Shown piece after piece: positions 11,101-21,254 of a DNA stretch of 64,000 nt; within the stretch, counting starts at the first letter, position 1; every line of letters begins with the position of its first letter. The notes beneath the pieces were generated by a model that saw only the letters and a list, made by a program, of their open reading frames with translations, was not told the origin of the DNA and ran no database searches. A program made the translations under genes and the position numbers. The DNA is taken from the NCBI RefSeq assembly GCF_031755915.1, contig NC_083383.1:15606001-15670000 (forward strand), in the 5' to 3' direction. Source of the stretch: Ziziphus jujuba (lineage: Eukaryota > Streptophyta > Magnoliopsida > Rosales > Rhamnaceae).

Positions 11101-14100
11101 GTTGATCTTTCATGCATGTTACCTTGGCTCTAACTATGTTGTGATCTATACCTGTCTTATAGAGAATGCAAAATAATGTTTTCATTTAAACACATTGTAG
11201 GCTTTTTTCTTGCGGAACAAGTAAAGAAGGGGAGTCTCATGTTGTTGAATGGAATGAAAATGAAGGAGCTGTGAAGAGGACCTACCAAGGGTTTATTAAA
11301 CGTTCATTAGGTGTTGTTCAGTTTGACACAACGAAGAATCGTTTCTTGGCTGCTGGTGATGACTATGCAATCAAAGTTTGGGATATGGACAATGTGAAGT
11401 TGTTGACCATTATTGATGCTGATGGTGGACTGCCTGTAAGTTTTTTCTATCAGTTTTAATAATTAATTAACACTTCCAATACTAAAAATGAGGTATTGTG
11501 GCCTTATTTCTTATTTGTATTTTCCATTCTTAAGGCAACTCCTCGGATTCGATTCAATAAGGAGGGCACATTATTAGCTGTTTCTGCAAATGACAATAGA
11601 ATAAAAATTTTAGCAACAATTGATGGTCTTCGCTTGATGTGTGCATATGAAAGCCAGTCTCTTATTGGTTCAAGGGTTGCATCAGAGGCAGTAACAAAGG
11701 TAAGTATTTCGAATTTTTCTCTTAATTCCCTGAATATATAATAGATCTTTACGTTTTTGTTTGAGAAACAAAACTGACACAATTTTTCTTTAATTTTGTA
11801 TATAACCTATATGTGTTATCCTGCATAACTCTGTATAATTTTTGTTGTACTCATCCTGCATTCATCCCTCTGGCATTTGATATTCTCTTTTTCATTTTTT
11901 TGTTTGTTTGTTTGTTTGCTCTTCCCCCCCCCCCCCCCCCCCCCCCCCCGCTCCTTTTTTTTTTGCCTCATTAGACATTACTTCTGCACTAACAAAGTGC
12001 ATATGCTTGCTAGAATGGTTGCACAAGAAACTTGGAGGACATGAAACTGAGATTATTACCTGCAGCAGACGACAACACAACAAAAACCCCAAAGGTCATG
12101 GAGATAAATGAAGCTTCTCATGTTCGATTATTGAGGCTCTCAGCTATGGTTAAAACAGATAAGGTAGGGCATCTGTTCATCACTAGTTAGTATCTAGGAT
12201 TGTAAATTCTACTTTATCCAAATACCTAACTCAGTAATGGATTTATATTGGCTACGCTACTTAACTTAATCCTTCCAACGTACATTTGAATTTGCAAATT
12301 TGTGATTATCTTGACAGTGTCTTTGTGAATGTTACAGCTCCTACAAACATGACCAACTTTTTTGGAACCCAGTAATTCCACAAATAGTTTTATTCCTTTG
12401 ACAAATCTAAGTTCAATTTCTTATCAAGAATTTGACCTATTCGTCTATTCTTTTCAATGCGATGAATACCTTGAAGAAAACTTGAGCATGTAATGTCAAC
12501 AATTAGAAAGCATTAAAGCCATTTGAGCATTTAAAATTGGTGTTGCCAACTTCAGTTGTTTGTTTCCTTGATTTTATCTTAACTAGATTTCAAAACTTTT
12601 TTAATCCCTTTGGCACAGCACAGCACATTTAAATCGACTAAAGAATAGAAACTGAGGAAAAAAAACCAGTGCCTGTGTATCTTCTGTCACCATCTTTTTC
12701 TATGTCCTAAAATCATTTTTACTTATTTATTTATTTATTTTTTGCCTTCACAATGTGAGTGAAAAGGTAAATGATGGTTTGTTTCTTATTTTTTATTTTT
12801 TATTTCTTCTTCTGTTATTGTTGCAGATCTTAAGGTTGATATACACCAATTCTGGCACTGCCATTTTGGCATTAGCATCAAATGCAATCCATTTACTGTG
12901 GAAGTGGCCACGGGGTGGCAAGGTATAAGGTCAAGATATGCTTTTCTTGAACATGTTCTCCCGAAGTTCAAATTGATGGGTGTTACATCTCCATTTTTAG
13001 TTGGAAATGTTGCTTTACAAAACCTGTTATAGTGACAACATTTTTCATGGTGCAGGCGACGACTAAGTTAGCCCCTCAGTTAGTGCAACCAACATCAGGC
13101 ATGCTAATGACCAATGATCTAACCAACGCTAAACCTGAAGATTCTCCTCCGTGCTTTGCTCTGTCCAAAAATGATTCCTATGTCATGTCATCCTCTGGAG
13201 GGAAGATATCTTTGTTTAACATGATGACATTCAAGGTAATTTTAAGGAAATTGATGGGCATCTTATAAATTATACTTGAATGAACTTCACTTTTTCAAAA
13301 TTCTGCATTGGAGCTGTGGAAATGAGCTATAAATATATTTCATATATTTAAACTAGTTGTTTTTTCCCCTAGTCCCTACTTGTTGATTTTGACCTTTCAG
13401 GACAAAAAAACAAAAAAAAAAAAACAAAAGAAAAAAAGAGGTTTCTATGAATTGCAACAAAAAAGAATCTGTCATATACAATTATCAATTGCCCAGAAAA
13501 ATTTTGGGACTTTTCTGTGCAACAATATACCACTGAATTCAATTTAGATTTATGTTTAATGAGTTCTGTTGTTTAACTACAGACAATGACGACTTTCATG
13601 ACTCCACCACCTGTGTCAACATATCTTGCCTTCCACCCACAAGATAACAACATAATTGCTGTTGGCATGGACGACTCCACAATTCACATTTATAACGTTC
13701 GTGTGGATGAGGTATGACTTTGTAGCAAAAGATAATTGGCATTTTCATCTATTAAAGAGAAAAGGTATTCAATTTTCTTTCTTGTGTTAGGTTAAGAGCG
13801 AGCTAAAGGGTCACACTAAACGAGTCACTGGTCTTGCCTTCTCTAACGTTTTGAATACACTGGTTTCTACTGGAGCAGATGCACAGGTTAATTTCTGCAT
13901 CATAAATCTTATAGGGGGGGGGGGGGGAAGAAACTGAAACGGCCTTGTCTTCAATATGCATTTTATAGTACTTTTTAATATACAGATTGCAACAATGATT
14001 CTCACTGAAGTGCAAATCGGAAGCACTAAAGTAGACTACCATAATTTATAATGTCAACTTAACTAGATGTTGGTATTTCCTTTTACCAGATTATTTCATG

Positions 14101-15163
14101 GAACACTGAAAGGTGGGAAAGTCAAAAGAACACTTTCCTGCAAATTCCAGCTGGGAAGACGCTTGCAACGATGTCAAATATGCAGGTCCAGTTTCACCAG
14201 GATCAGATACATATCCTTGTCGTACATGAGACTCAGCTAGCCATATATGAAGCAACAAAACTTGAATGTGAAAAGCAGGTACCTTTTTTCTCTGTATATA
14301 ATCTCATCTAACCAATCAAATGTGTTCTCTTTCTAATGGATTTTGCTCCTGAATCATTTTGTCCAAAATTGTGTTAGCCGCCAGATATCTCAAAATTCTG
14401 TCTATCTTCTTTAAACTAAATGCCAGATATCTCAAAATTCTGTCTCTCTTCTTTAAACTAAGTCTTTTTTCTATCTTTTTTTAGTGGGCTGTAGGGGAGT
14501 CTTCATTGTCAATATGCCATGCCGTTTTTTCTTGTGATAGTCAGTTAGTGTATGCTAGCTTTTTGGATGGTGGTATACGAGTATTTGGTGCTTCGAATCT
14601 TCAAGTGCGTTGCCAGATTAACCCTGCTGCTTATCTTCCAAACGATATCAGGTAATTTAATTAACATCTAGAAATTCATGCCAAATGCAATCTAATTGTT
14701 TTATCCCTTCTAATGCACTTCCTTCCTTACTTTTTCGTGATTATACAATCAATCCTATAAGTTCCGAACTCTCTGAAATTATACAATGCCTTGTCAAATA
14801 ATTAAAAAAAAAAAAAAAAAAAGAGAAAGAAAGAATAATTTCTTGCAATGTCTTTTTAACTTTTCTACATATAGTTCATGTATAAATTACATTTATCTAT
14901 TCCATGATTGAAGAAATTTTTGTGGAATTTTTCTGTTTATTTGTAAATGCAGTAATGCTGTACAGCCTCTGGTTGTAGCTGCACATCCTCAAGAGCCTAA
15001 CCAGTTTGCGATAGGACTGACCGATGGCGGGGTGGTTGTGTTTGAACCACTTGAGTTAGAAAACAAATGGGGTATATCTTCTCCTATTGAAAATGGATTG
15101 CCAATTAGCAGTCAGACCACACCTCCAGTTTCTGCTGCTTGTTTGGACCAACCCCAGGGGTGA
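8129..15163 (+). CDS. TPR: TOPLESS/TOPLESS-related transcriptional co-repressor
   Basis: Nuclear Groucho/Tup1-type co-repressor. Known family members bind EAR motifs (LxLxL) of Aux/IAA, NINJA and other repressors and recruit histone deacetylases. Coding exons: 8129-8211, 8317-8496, 8630-8743, 8847-9005, 9109-9286, 9390-9510, 9604-9701, 9789-9951, 10052-10161, 10240-10309, 10411-10484, 10593-10688, 10768-10863, 10973-11100, 11201-11435, 11535-11699, 12014-12163, 12827-12922, 13056-13235, 13583-13711, 13791-13886, 14090-14278, 14485-14651, 14953-15163. They sum to 3288 nt (1095 aa plus stop) with all phases consistent. LisH starts MTSSLSRDLIFLILQFLDEE, followed by CTLH. The EAR-groove helix IRKQKYLEALDK is conserved. 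Next come LINQSLNWQHSLC, a Pro-rich linker (about 200-280) and WD40 repeats from about residue 345 to the end (VGTNVGDVSLWEV, DYDAPGRSCTTM, NDSYVMSSSGGKISLFNMM). It is about 36 residues shorter than Arabidopsis TPL, mostly in linker loops. The exact orthologue within the family is not resolved. The least certain junctions are 9510/9604 and 11699/12014. Confidence 0.95.
11924..11949. repeat. Poly-C run of 26 inside an intron
   Basis: An uninterrupted run of about 26 C lies in the intron between TOPLESS-related exons 16 and 17, directly after a (tttg)n stretch. A run of 14 G occurs in a later intron (13914..13927). Confidence 0.9.
14380..14463. repeat. 42-bp tandem duplication in an intron
   Basis: gccagatatctcaaaattct occurs at 14380 and again 42 bp later, followed each time by tctttaaacta. 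Two copies, inside the intron before exon 23 of the TOPLESS-related gene. Confidence 0.85.
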
Positions 15164-15797
15164 CAGTAATAACTAAATTAAGCAAATTTCAGGGCATTCT
15201 TAGATTACCCTCTGCTTATGTGGGTTTGGTTTAGGTTAGTTTGGGGAATATTTAGTATGATTATGTTTTCATTAGCTTTTCTTTTCTATGTAGTTTTTCA
15301 TAGAATGATCTATATATATATATATATATATATGTTTGATGAATAATTTTTTTCCTATTGTATAGAATGATCTACAGGTTTGCTAAAGTTAAAAAGGTAT
15401 TTTGAAAAGTCTTGGTTGTGCCACATTAAACAACCATGGTGGAAGTTTCCTTCCAAGCAAGAGAATTCCTAGCATATTTGCCTTATTAAGATTTTAATAA
15501 GTTATCCAATTCATTTACAACATAAAGATATTTTTAAATCGTGACTATTGAACCAATCTAATAGCTAATATTAAATGTCCGTATGAAAGGAATAGTAACA
15601 TAAAATGTTTTTTTGAAGCAAATTGAAATTTAAATAAAAATTCAGGGAGTTTTGTAAATTTTAATATTTAATATAAGAGTATCTTGTAAGAAACATTTTA
15701 TTTGCAACTAAAAATTATAAAAATGAAAACAAAATAAAAAGTAGAATAGGCTTTAAGAAGAATGTGGTCTTCTGAAGATCATATTAATGGTCAAGTC

Positions 15798-15835
<38 letters not shown>

Positions 15836-17363
15836 TCATATCAATGATTTATGTGCATGATTTAAAATTTCAATATCGATCAAAATATCAAATGTTTAAA
15901 ATATGAAAAAATTTTATGAAAATATTTGAAAGTATTGAATCAATAAAAACTCACAAAAAATAAAGAAAATTGATGGAAAATTTTTGTTGAAATTTTAAGA
16001 ATAGAATATTTAATCAATCAATTATCAAATTAATTATAAAATTGCTAAAATATTGAATATATATTATATATTTTTTTAATCAATTTAATTTATAGTAAGC
16101 GATAATAATCATAAATAAACTATTATTAATAAAAATATACAAAAAAAAAAGAGCATACATTTGCTAAAATTGTTTATTAACTAAGATAAAATAATTATTA
16201 CAATCATATTATATTTCATAAATATCATTTTGATACTCACAAAATTATTAGGTAGTTGAAAATTATTGATTTTTTTCCTTATTCTTATTTTGCTATGTGA
16301 AATGTAAAAGTAATTATTAAAAGATATATTTCATTAATAATTTTTTATGTAACTATTAATATATCAACTATAAGGATTTTTTATTAAATGTGATTGTCTT
16401 TTGTGTTTAGGATAATATATTCTATGATATTTTTATTTTTATTTACTTAATATTATTAATTTAAATGCTATCAATATTAACTCTACATAATATTGTATTT
16501 CCATATCATTATTTTATATTATTATTTTCTATTCTTATATAGTCAATTATTAATTTAAAATTATGTGGTTCTAATGAATTTATCTTATACAAAATGTATA
16601 CAAAGTGTATATATATATATTATCAATGAATAAAATATATTAATGTTATTCAATTCAATTCACTTTATTTTTTATAGTATTAGATATTTAAAATATAATT
16701 ACAAGGTAAAAAAACTATCACTAAAAATAATTTGGTAAATTTTTTTACTAAAAATCAATAATATTTGTGAATTCTTTTAATAAATTTTTTTTTTAAAATT
16801 TCATAGATTTTTCTAAAATTTTCATAGAAATTTCAAAAATTTATATAGAAATTTTCGAAATTTCAATAGATATTATGAATTTTTTAACCAAATTTTGAAT
16901 GCTTTGATGTGGATATTTTGATGGAAATTTTATAGAAATTGCGGTGAAATTTCAAAAATTTTAATGAATATTATGAAAATTCTATCCGTTTTCATTTAGG
17001 ACCTAAATTTTTTTTCGACCTCTTGGAAAAACCAAAATCTTGGTGAAATTTCGATGAAAAATTTGATATTTAAAACCTTAATTATATGTAATAGACAAAA
17101 TTACACCAAACTATATAAAAACTCTACATAAACAAAAATCTTGGTGAACTTTTGATGAAAATTTTGATATTTAAAACCTTACTTATATTTACTAGACAAA
17201 ATTACACCAAACTATATAAAAACTCTACATAAACAAACCATTACAAGCAAAGGCGAAAATGTAAGATGATTGTTAGGAGACAAGGTTGTAAGTCCTGGGA
17301 AATTTGGGCACATGCTTTTCAAGAATTAAATTATAATATTAAAAAATCAAATATATATTTAAA
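15164..17363. other. 3' UTR then AT-rich intergenic DNA
   Basis: The 3' UTR of the TOPLESS-related gene probably ends before about 15360. A (TA)n tract lies at 15310..15333 and another at about 15814..15836. From about 15850 to 17080 the sequence is very AT-rich with many gaaatttc-like palindromes. Its right part reads, inverted, ggttttaaatatcaaa, and its left part gatttaaaatttcaa, so an old foldback element is possible but not demonstrated. No coding sequence seen. Confidence 0.5.
17033..17234. repeat. Tandem duplication, 2 x 101 bp
   Basis: Two adjacent copies of a unit running from about aaaatcttggtgaa to aactctacataaac, with a period of 101 bp and only a few differences (for example ttaattatatg against ttacttatatt). 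Confidence 0.85.
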
Positions 17364-17764
17364 AGGATATTGACAGCCAAGTACCCTGAACTTTATTGAG
17401 GTTGACACATTACACCCTAAACTTTTTTTCTTGGCATTTTGCATCCCAAATTTCCTTTTTGTTTGCACTGTTAGTTCTCTGTTAAAAATGTATAACGGAA
17501 TGATCAGGTGGTTTGCATGTGCTTGTCAAACGAGGGTAAATCATGTAATTTTACTACTTTTAGGCTCTGTTTGGAACTTAGGAAATGTGGAGAAAACAAA
17601 TTGAGGGGAAAAAAGGGAAAAGAAAAAAAAAAGATGCAGGAAATGTTGTTTAATGGAAAAAATAGATAGATCTAAAGTTATTTAGAAAAAATTGATAGAA
17701 AGAAGCTCCTCCATTGCTAAAATATAGTTTTGCTTTACTAAAATATCAGTTAGATAGAGATGAG

Positions 17765-18092
17765 ACAAACAGAGAGAGTTACAAAGAAAGAGAGAATACA
17801 CCCAAAAAAGGAGGACAGAGACAGAGAAAAAGGATAGACAGAGAGAGAGGAGATAGACAAAGAGATTTACAGAGAAAGAAAGAGTACACCAAAAAAAAAA
17901 GACAGAGACAGAGAAAAAGGAGAGAGAGATAAAGACAGAGAGAGTTATAGAAAAAGAGATAATACACCAAAAAAAAAAAAAAAGGAAGCTACAAAGAAAA
18001 GGGAAAGACAGAGAGAGTTACAGTAAAAGAGAGAGTACACTAAAAAAAAAGAAGATGACAGAGACCGAGAAAGAGGAGAGAGAGAGAGAGAA
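17765..18092. repeat. Purine-rich minisatellite inside the MULE
   Basis: About four diverged copies of a 75-90 bp unit built from agagagagttacaaagaaag, a tacaccaaaaaa stretch and agacagagacagagaaaaag. The reading frames across it (Arg/Glu-rich on one strand, Leu/Ser-rich on the other) are artefacts of the repeat. Confidence 0.75.
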
Positions 18093-18110
18093 CTTCATTC
18101 CGAAAATCCC

Positions 18111-18318
18111 TTATTCTTCTTCTTCTTCTTTTTCTTCTTCATCGTTCCACATCCATGTCTGTTCTCTTCCATTCCTTATCTTTTTCACTCCTCCGTGCTT
18201 TTTCAAACCCAAAATCCCTTCTTCTTTTTTTTTTTTTCCTTCTTCTTCTTTTTCTTCCAAACCACCATTCTCAATAACATCAAACAATCCCAAACTCGAA
18301 TGGAACCCTAATTTCTAA
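18111..18318 (+). other. CTT-rich stretch inside the MULE, possible captured exon
   Basis: A frame from 18055 reads on through a Ser/Phe-rich stretch to NPKLEWNPNF* at 18318. The low-complexity composition resembles a plant 5' leader plus presequence, but no protein family was recognised. Confidence 0.25.
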
Positions 18319-18533
18319 ATTAAGAACAGTAAAATTACATGATTTACCCTCGTTTGATGAGCACGTGCGAGGCACCTGATCATTCCATTATGCATTTTTA
18401 ACAGACGAACCAACGGTGTAAGCAAGAAAAAAGTTTGGGGTGCAAAATGCCAAAAAAAAAAAAAAATTTAGGATGTAATGTGTCAACCTCGATAAAGTTC
18501 GGGGTGTTTGGCTGCCAATATCCCATATTTAAA

Positions 18534-19122
18534 TTGATATAAAATTTAAAAAAATAAAAAAAACATAAGTAATTTTTTAGACTGCAAAATAAACAATTTA
18601 AAGCTTATATAGATATATAATTAACAATTGAAATAGATTGTGAGAATAGAAAAGATAGAATCCTAACTAGGTTGACACATTACCAAAGACTTAATTCCAC
18701 AAAAAATAAATTTAAACAAAAAAAGTTTATACAAACTATCCGAAGAGGAAATGAAAACAAAAATCAAATATCTGAAAACAGATAAACTAAACTAGTTACA
18801 AAATTTGCAAGAAAAGCCTCCCATCAAATCTTCATAGTGTGTAGGAATACAACTTTTATGAACTTACCTCTGGCTCCTGAGCCAAAGCTTGCCTCTTTGG
18901 GGGAGGAAGATTTATACAATGAAAAGGACCCAAATCACATAAAATGCATTATAGAAAAAAAAGAAAAAAAAGAAAAAGAAAAAGAGAGGCATGTGAAGGG
19001 AGAATTCCGCGATTAAAGAGCTCTGTTTCCAAAGATATTTGTCCATTAGTAATGGATGGTGGGAAGAGGTTTGTGCTTTAGCACTGCATTTGGATTTCAC
19101 ATTTCATAAATCCCCCTACAAG
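18534..19122. other. Intergenic between MULE and LINE
   Basis: AT-rich DNA with an A-rich run at 18955..18984. No gene recognised. Confidence 0.4.
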
Positions 19123-19269
19123 TTTTTTTTTTCTTTTTATATATACTTTTATTCAACATTCATTACTGGCATACCAGTTTAAAGAATTGGTTATAAGCTT
19201 TTGTTAAAGCCATCTATTTTATTTTCAAGAGTTATTATGAGAAAAGCCCGATAATTTGGACAACAAATC

Positions 19270-19890
19270 TGCCACCTTTTTACCCTCTTGATAGATATGA
19301 GAAACATGGAACTAAATGGTAGAAATAAATGAAATACAAACAGGTTGCTTAGCCCTCAATTTTCAAGGAACTTGAGGAGAAGGACTATGAAAAAAATGAA
19401 CATATGAAAAATCACATTCTACCCAAATGTTGTTCGCAATTATGCTATCTGACAATATCCAAAGCATGCACGAAAGCAAGAAGCTCTACTTCAAAAGCCT
19501 AAGAACTACCAAAAGAGATAGTAAAGCAACCACAAACAAAACTATGGCAGTTTCAAAAGACACCACCACCTCTTGAAATGCCTGGAGTGCCTAAGCAACA
19601 CCATTTGTATTCACCTTAATCCAACCCGGTAGAGAAAGCTTTTAAGTGACTAGAATTATATGCAGGGCTTTTTTGAGGTTTAGATAAAACACCCAAATGC
19701 CTAAAAATCACCAAATCCGCCGCTAAATTCCACATAACGTCATTGTGCAACATATTACCACCCCTAATGGCATAACTCACAAAGAAATAGGCACCTAAGT
19801 GTCCTCATATAAACTTTGATTACAAACATACCAAATATGAAAGAATCCAGCAACAAGAGATGCATGTAAAAGACAATGAACTTGAGAACT
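19270..19890 (-). pseudogene. LINE RNase H domain, broken
   Basis: The minus strand in shifting frames gives GWIKVNTNGVA (catalytic Asp changed to Asn), GTPGISRGGGVF, FEVELLAFVHALD, typical of the RNase H domain at the C-terminus of plant LINEs. It lies directly beyond the copia insertion, in the position expected if it belongs to the LINE whose RT lies at 26.9..27.8 kb. Confidence 0.7.
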
Positions 19891-19894
19891 TAAA

Positions 19895-20485
19895 TGGTAG
19901 GAAAAATATATGTAAATATATATGTGGAAAAATTAATGCAAAATAAATAAAATTACATAAAATAATCAAATAAATTTTAGAATCTGTAGATTTTTGTTAA
20001 TGGTCTGCTCTTCGTAAAATTGACAGAGGCCTGTGTGGTAACACAGTATCCTTAAAACGTTTTCGTCCACCGGTGTAGGAGTTTTGTGATGAACGTCTCC
20101 CAGGATACAACGACAGTAAAAGCTTTCAGATCTAGCACCTCCGAAGCTTTCCTCTTCGAATTATTAGTGTACCTTTACTTTACCACCGTCACTAGTTTTT
20201 CTCTCTATTTTCACCTATTTCTAAAAAACCCAAATTTCTGTGTTTTTTTCTCTAAATTGTAAAAACTTAAAAGAACGTTGAAAACAATGTGTGTGCTTAA
20301 ATATCTAAACTCAGAGTTTTTGTTTCCTTGAAACCCTCAACACTCTTTTTTTCAAAAATAATATTTATTTCTTTTATTTTAAACAAATCCCATGAAATAC
20401 AACTGTTGGGAAAGTACATCATAGGCCCAAAGCTTTTAAAGACCCAAAAATCATTCACAATTGGTTTTGGCCCAAAATTATATCA
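19895..20485 (-). repeat. Copia 3' LTR
   Basis: Starts TGGTAGGAAAAATA and ends TTATATCA in + orientation. Shares long blocks with 26276..26865, such as ttttcgtccaccggtgtagg. Confidence 0.9.
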
Positions 20486-21254
20486 ATCCCTTACATGAAT
20501 GATTTGATTTCTAAATAGACCATGACTCTGGTGGTAAAGCTCTGCAATTGGAATTTGCATAGGATAGGTAGATGTTACTCTTTGAACATTTCCTTGTGAG
20601 ACTACATCTTCTTTACTAACTTATGGTAGATGCGATATCTTTGAACCATTTCTTCCTTTGTGTAAATGACAACATAGTCTACACATGATTCCTTCCTGGT
20701 ACACTTCACTTCTCACTGTTGTGTTCATTTTGGCCCTGAACACCTCTCTGGTTCTGTGATAGTTACTAAAGAATTGTGCCCTAAGCAATTCTCCTTTGAA
20801 GCGACACTCTTCTCTCTCACATAGGTGATTCCTATTCTCAATGTAATTAGCATAACTATGCATAGGTTACCAAACACACTTATCGGAATCATTAAAAGCA
20901 TATTTTATACTTAACCTCTTTCTATCACTGTTTCATCATAGGAATTGGTAGATGATTAACCCCCACAGTGATTCTACTAGTCTTTACAATTGTGTTGTCC
21001 CATTGAACCTAGATCTTGGGATATCCAATCAACTAGGTTGGGTTTCTATCGTATTGACTTTACTCATGGGCTTCAATCCCATTCTCCTGAATGACTTCTC
21101 AACTAATTCTCTGTTTAACCCTTTGGTTAGCAGATCCGCAATGTTATTTTTTTGACTTTACATAGTCTATTGAGATAACTCCAATTGAGATTAATTGTCT
21201 AATGGAATTGTGTCTACGATGAATGTGTCTAGACTTTCTATTATATATAATATT

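Larger units (their letters stand above)
17364..18524. mobile_element. Non-autonomous MULE with perfect 9-bp target duplication
   Basis: Terminal inverted repeats of roughly 200 bp: the left end opens aggatattgacagccaagt (17364) and the right end closes tttggctgccaatatccc (to 18524). The 9-bp target duplication atatttaaa is exact (17355..17363 and 18525..18533). The ends belong to the same family as the element at 1440..2791, including the inner block gacacattacaccctaaac. No transposase. The interior is a purine-rich minisatellite followed by a CTT-rich stretch that could be a captured leader or N-terminal coding region. Confidence 0.88.

Noticed and set aside
11892..12111. Poly-Pro and poly-Gly frames
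   Set aside because: Caused by the C26 run inside a TOPLESS-related intron.
17714..17970. Arg/Glu-rich and Leu/Ser-rich frames
   Set aside because: By-products of the purine-rich minisatellite in the second MULE.
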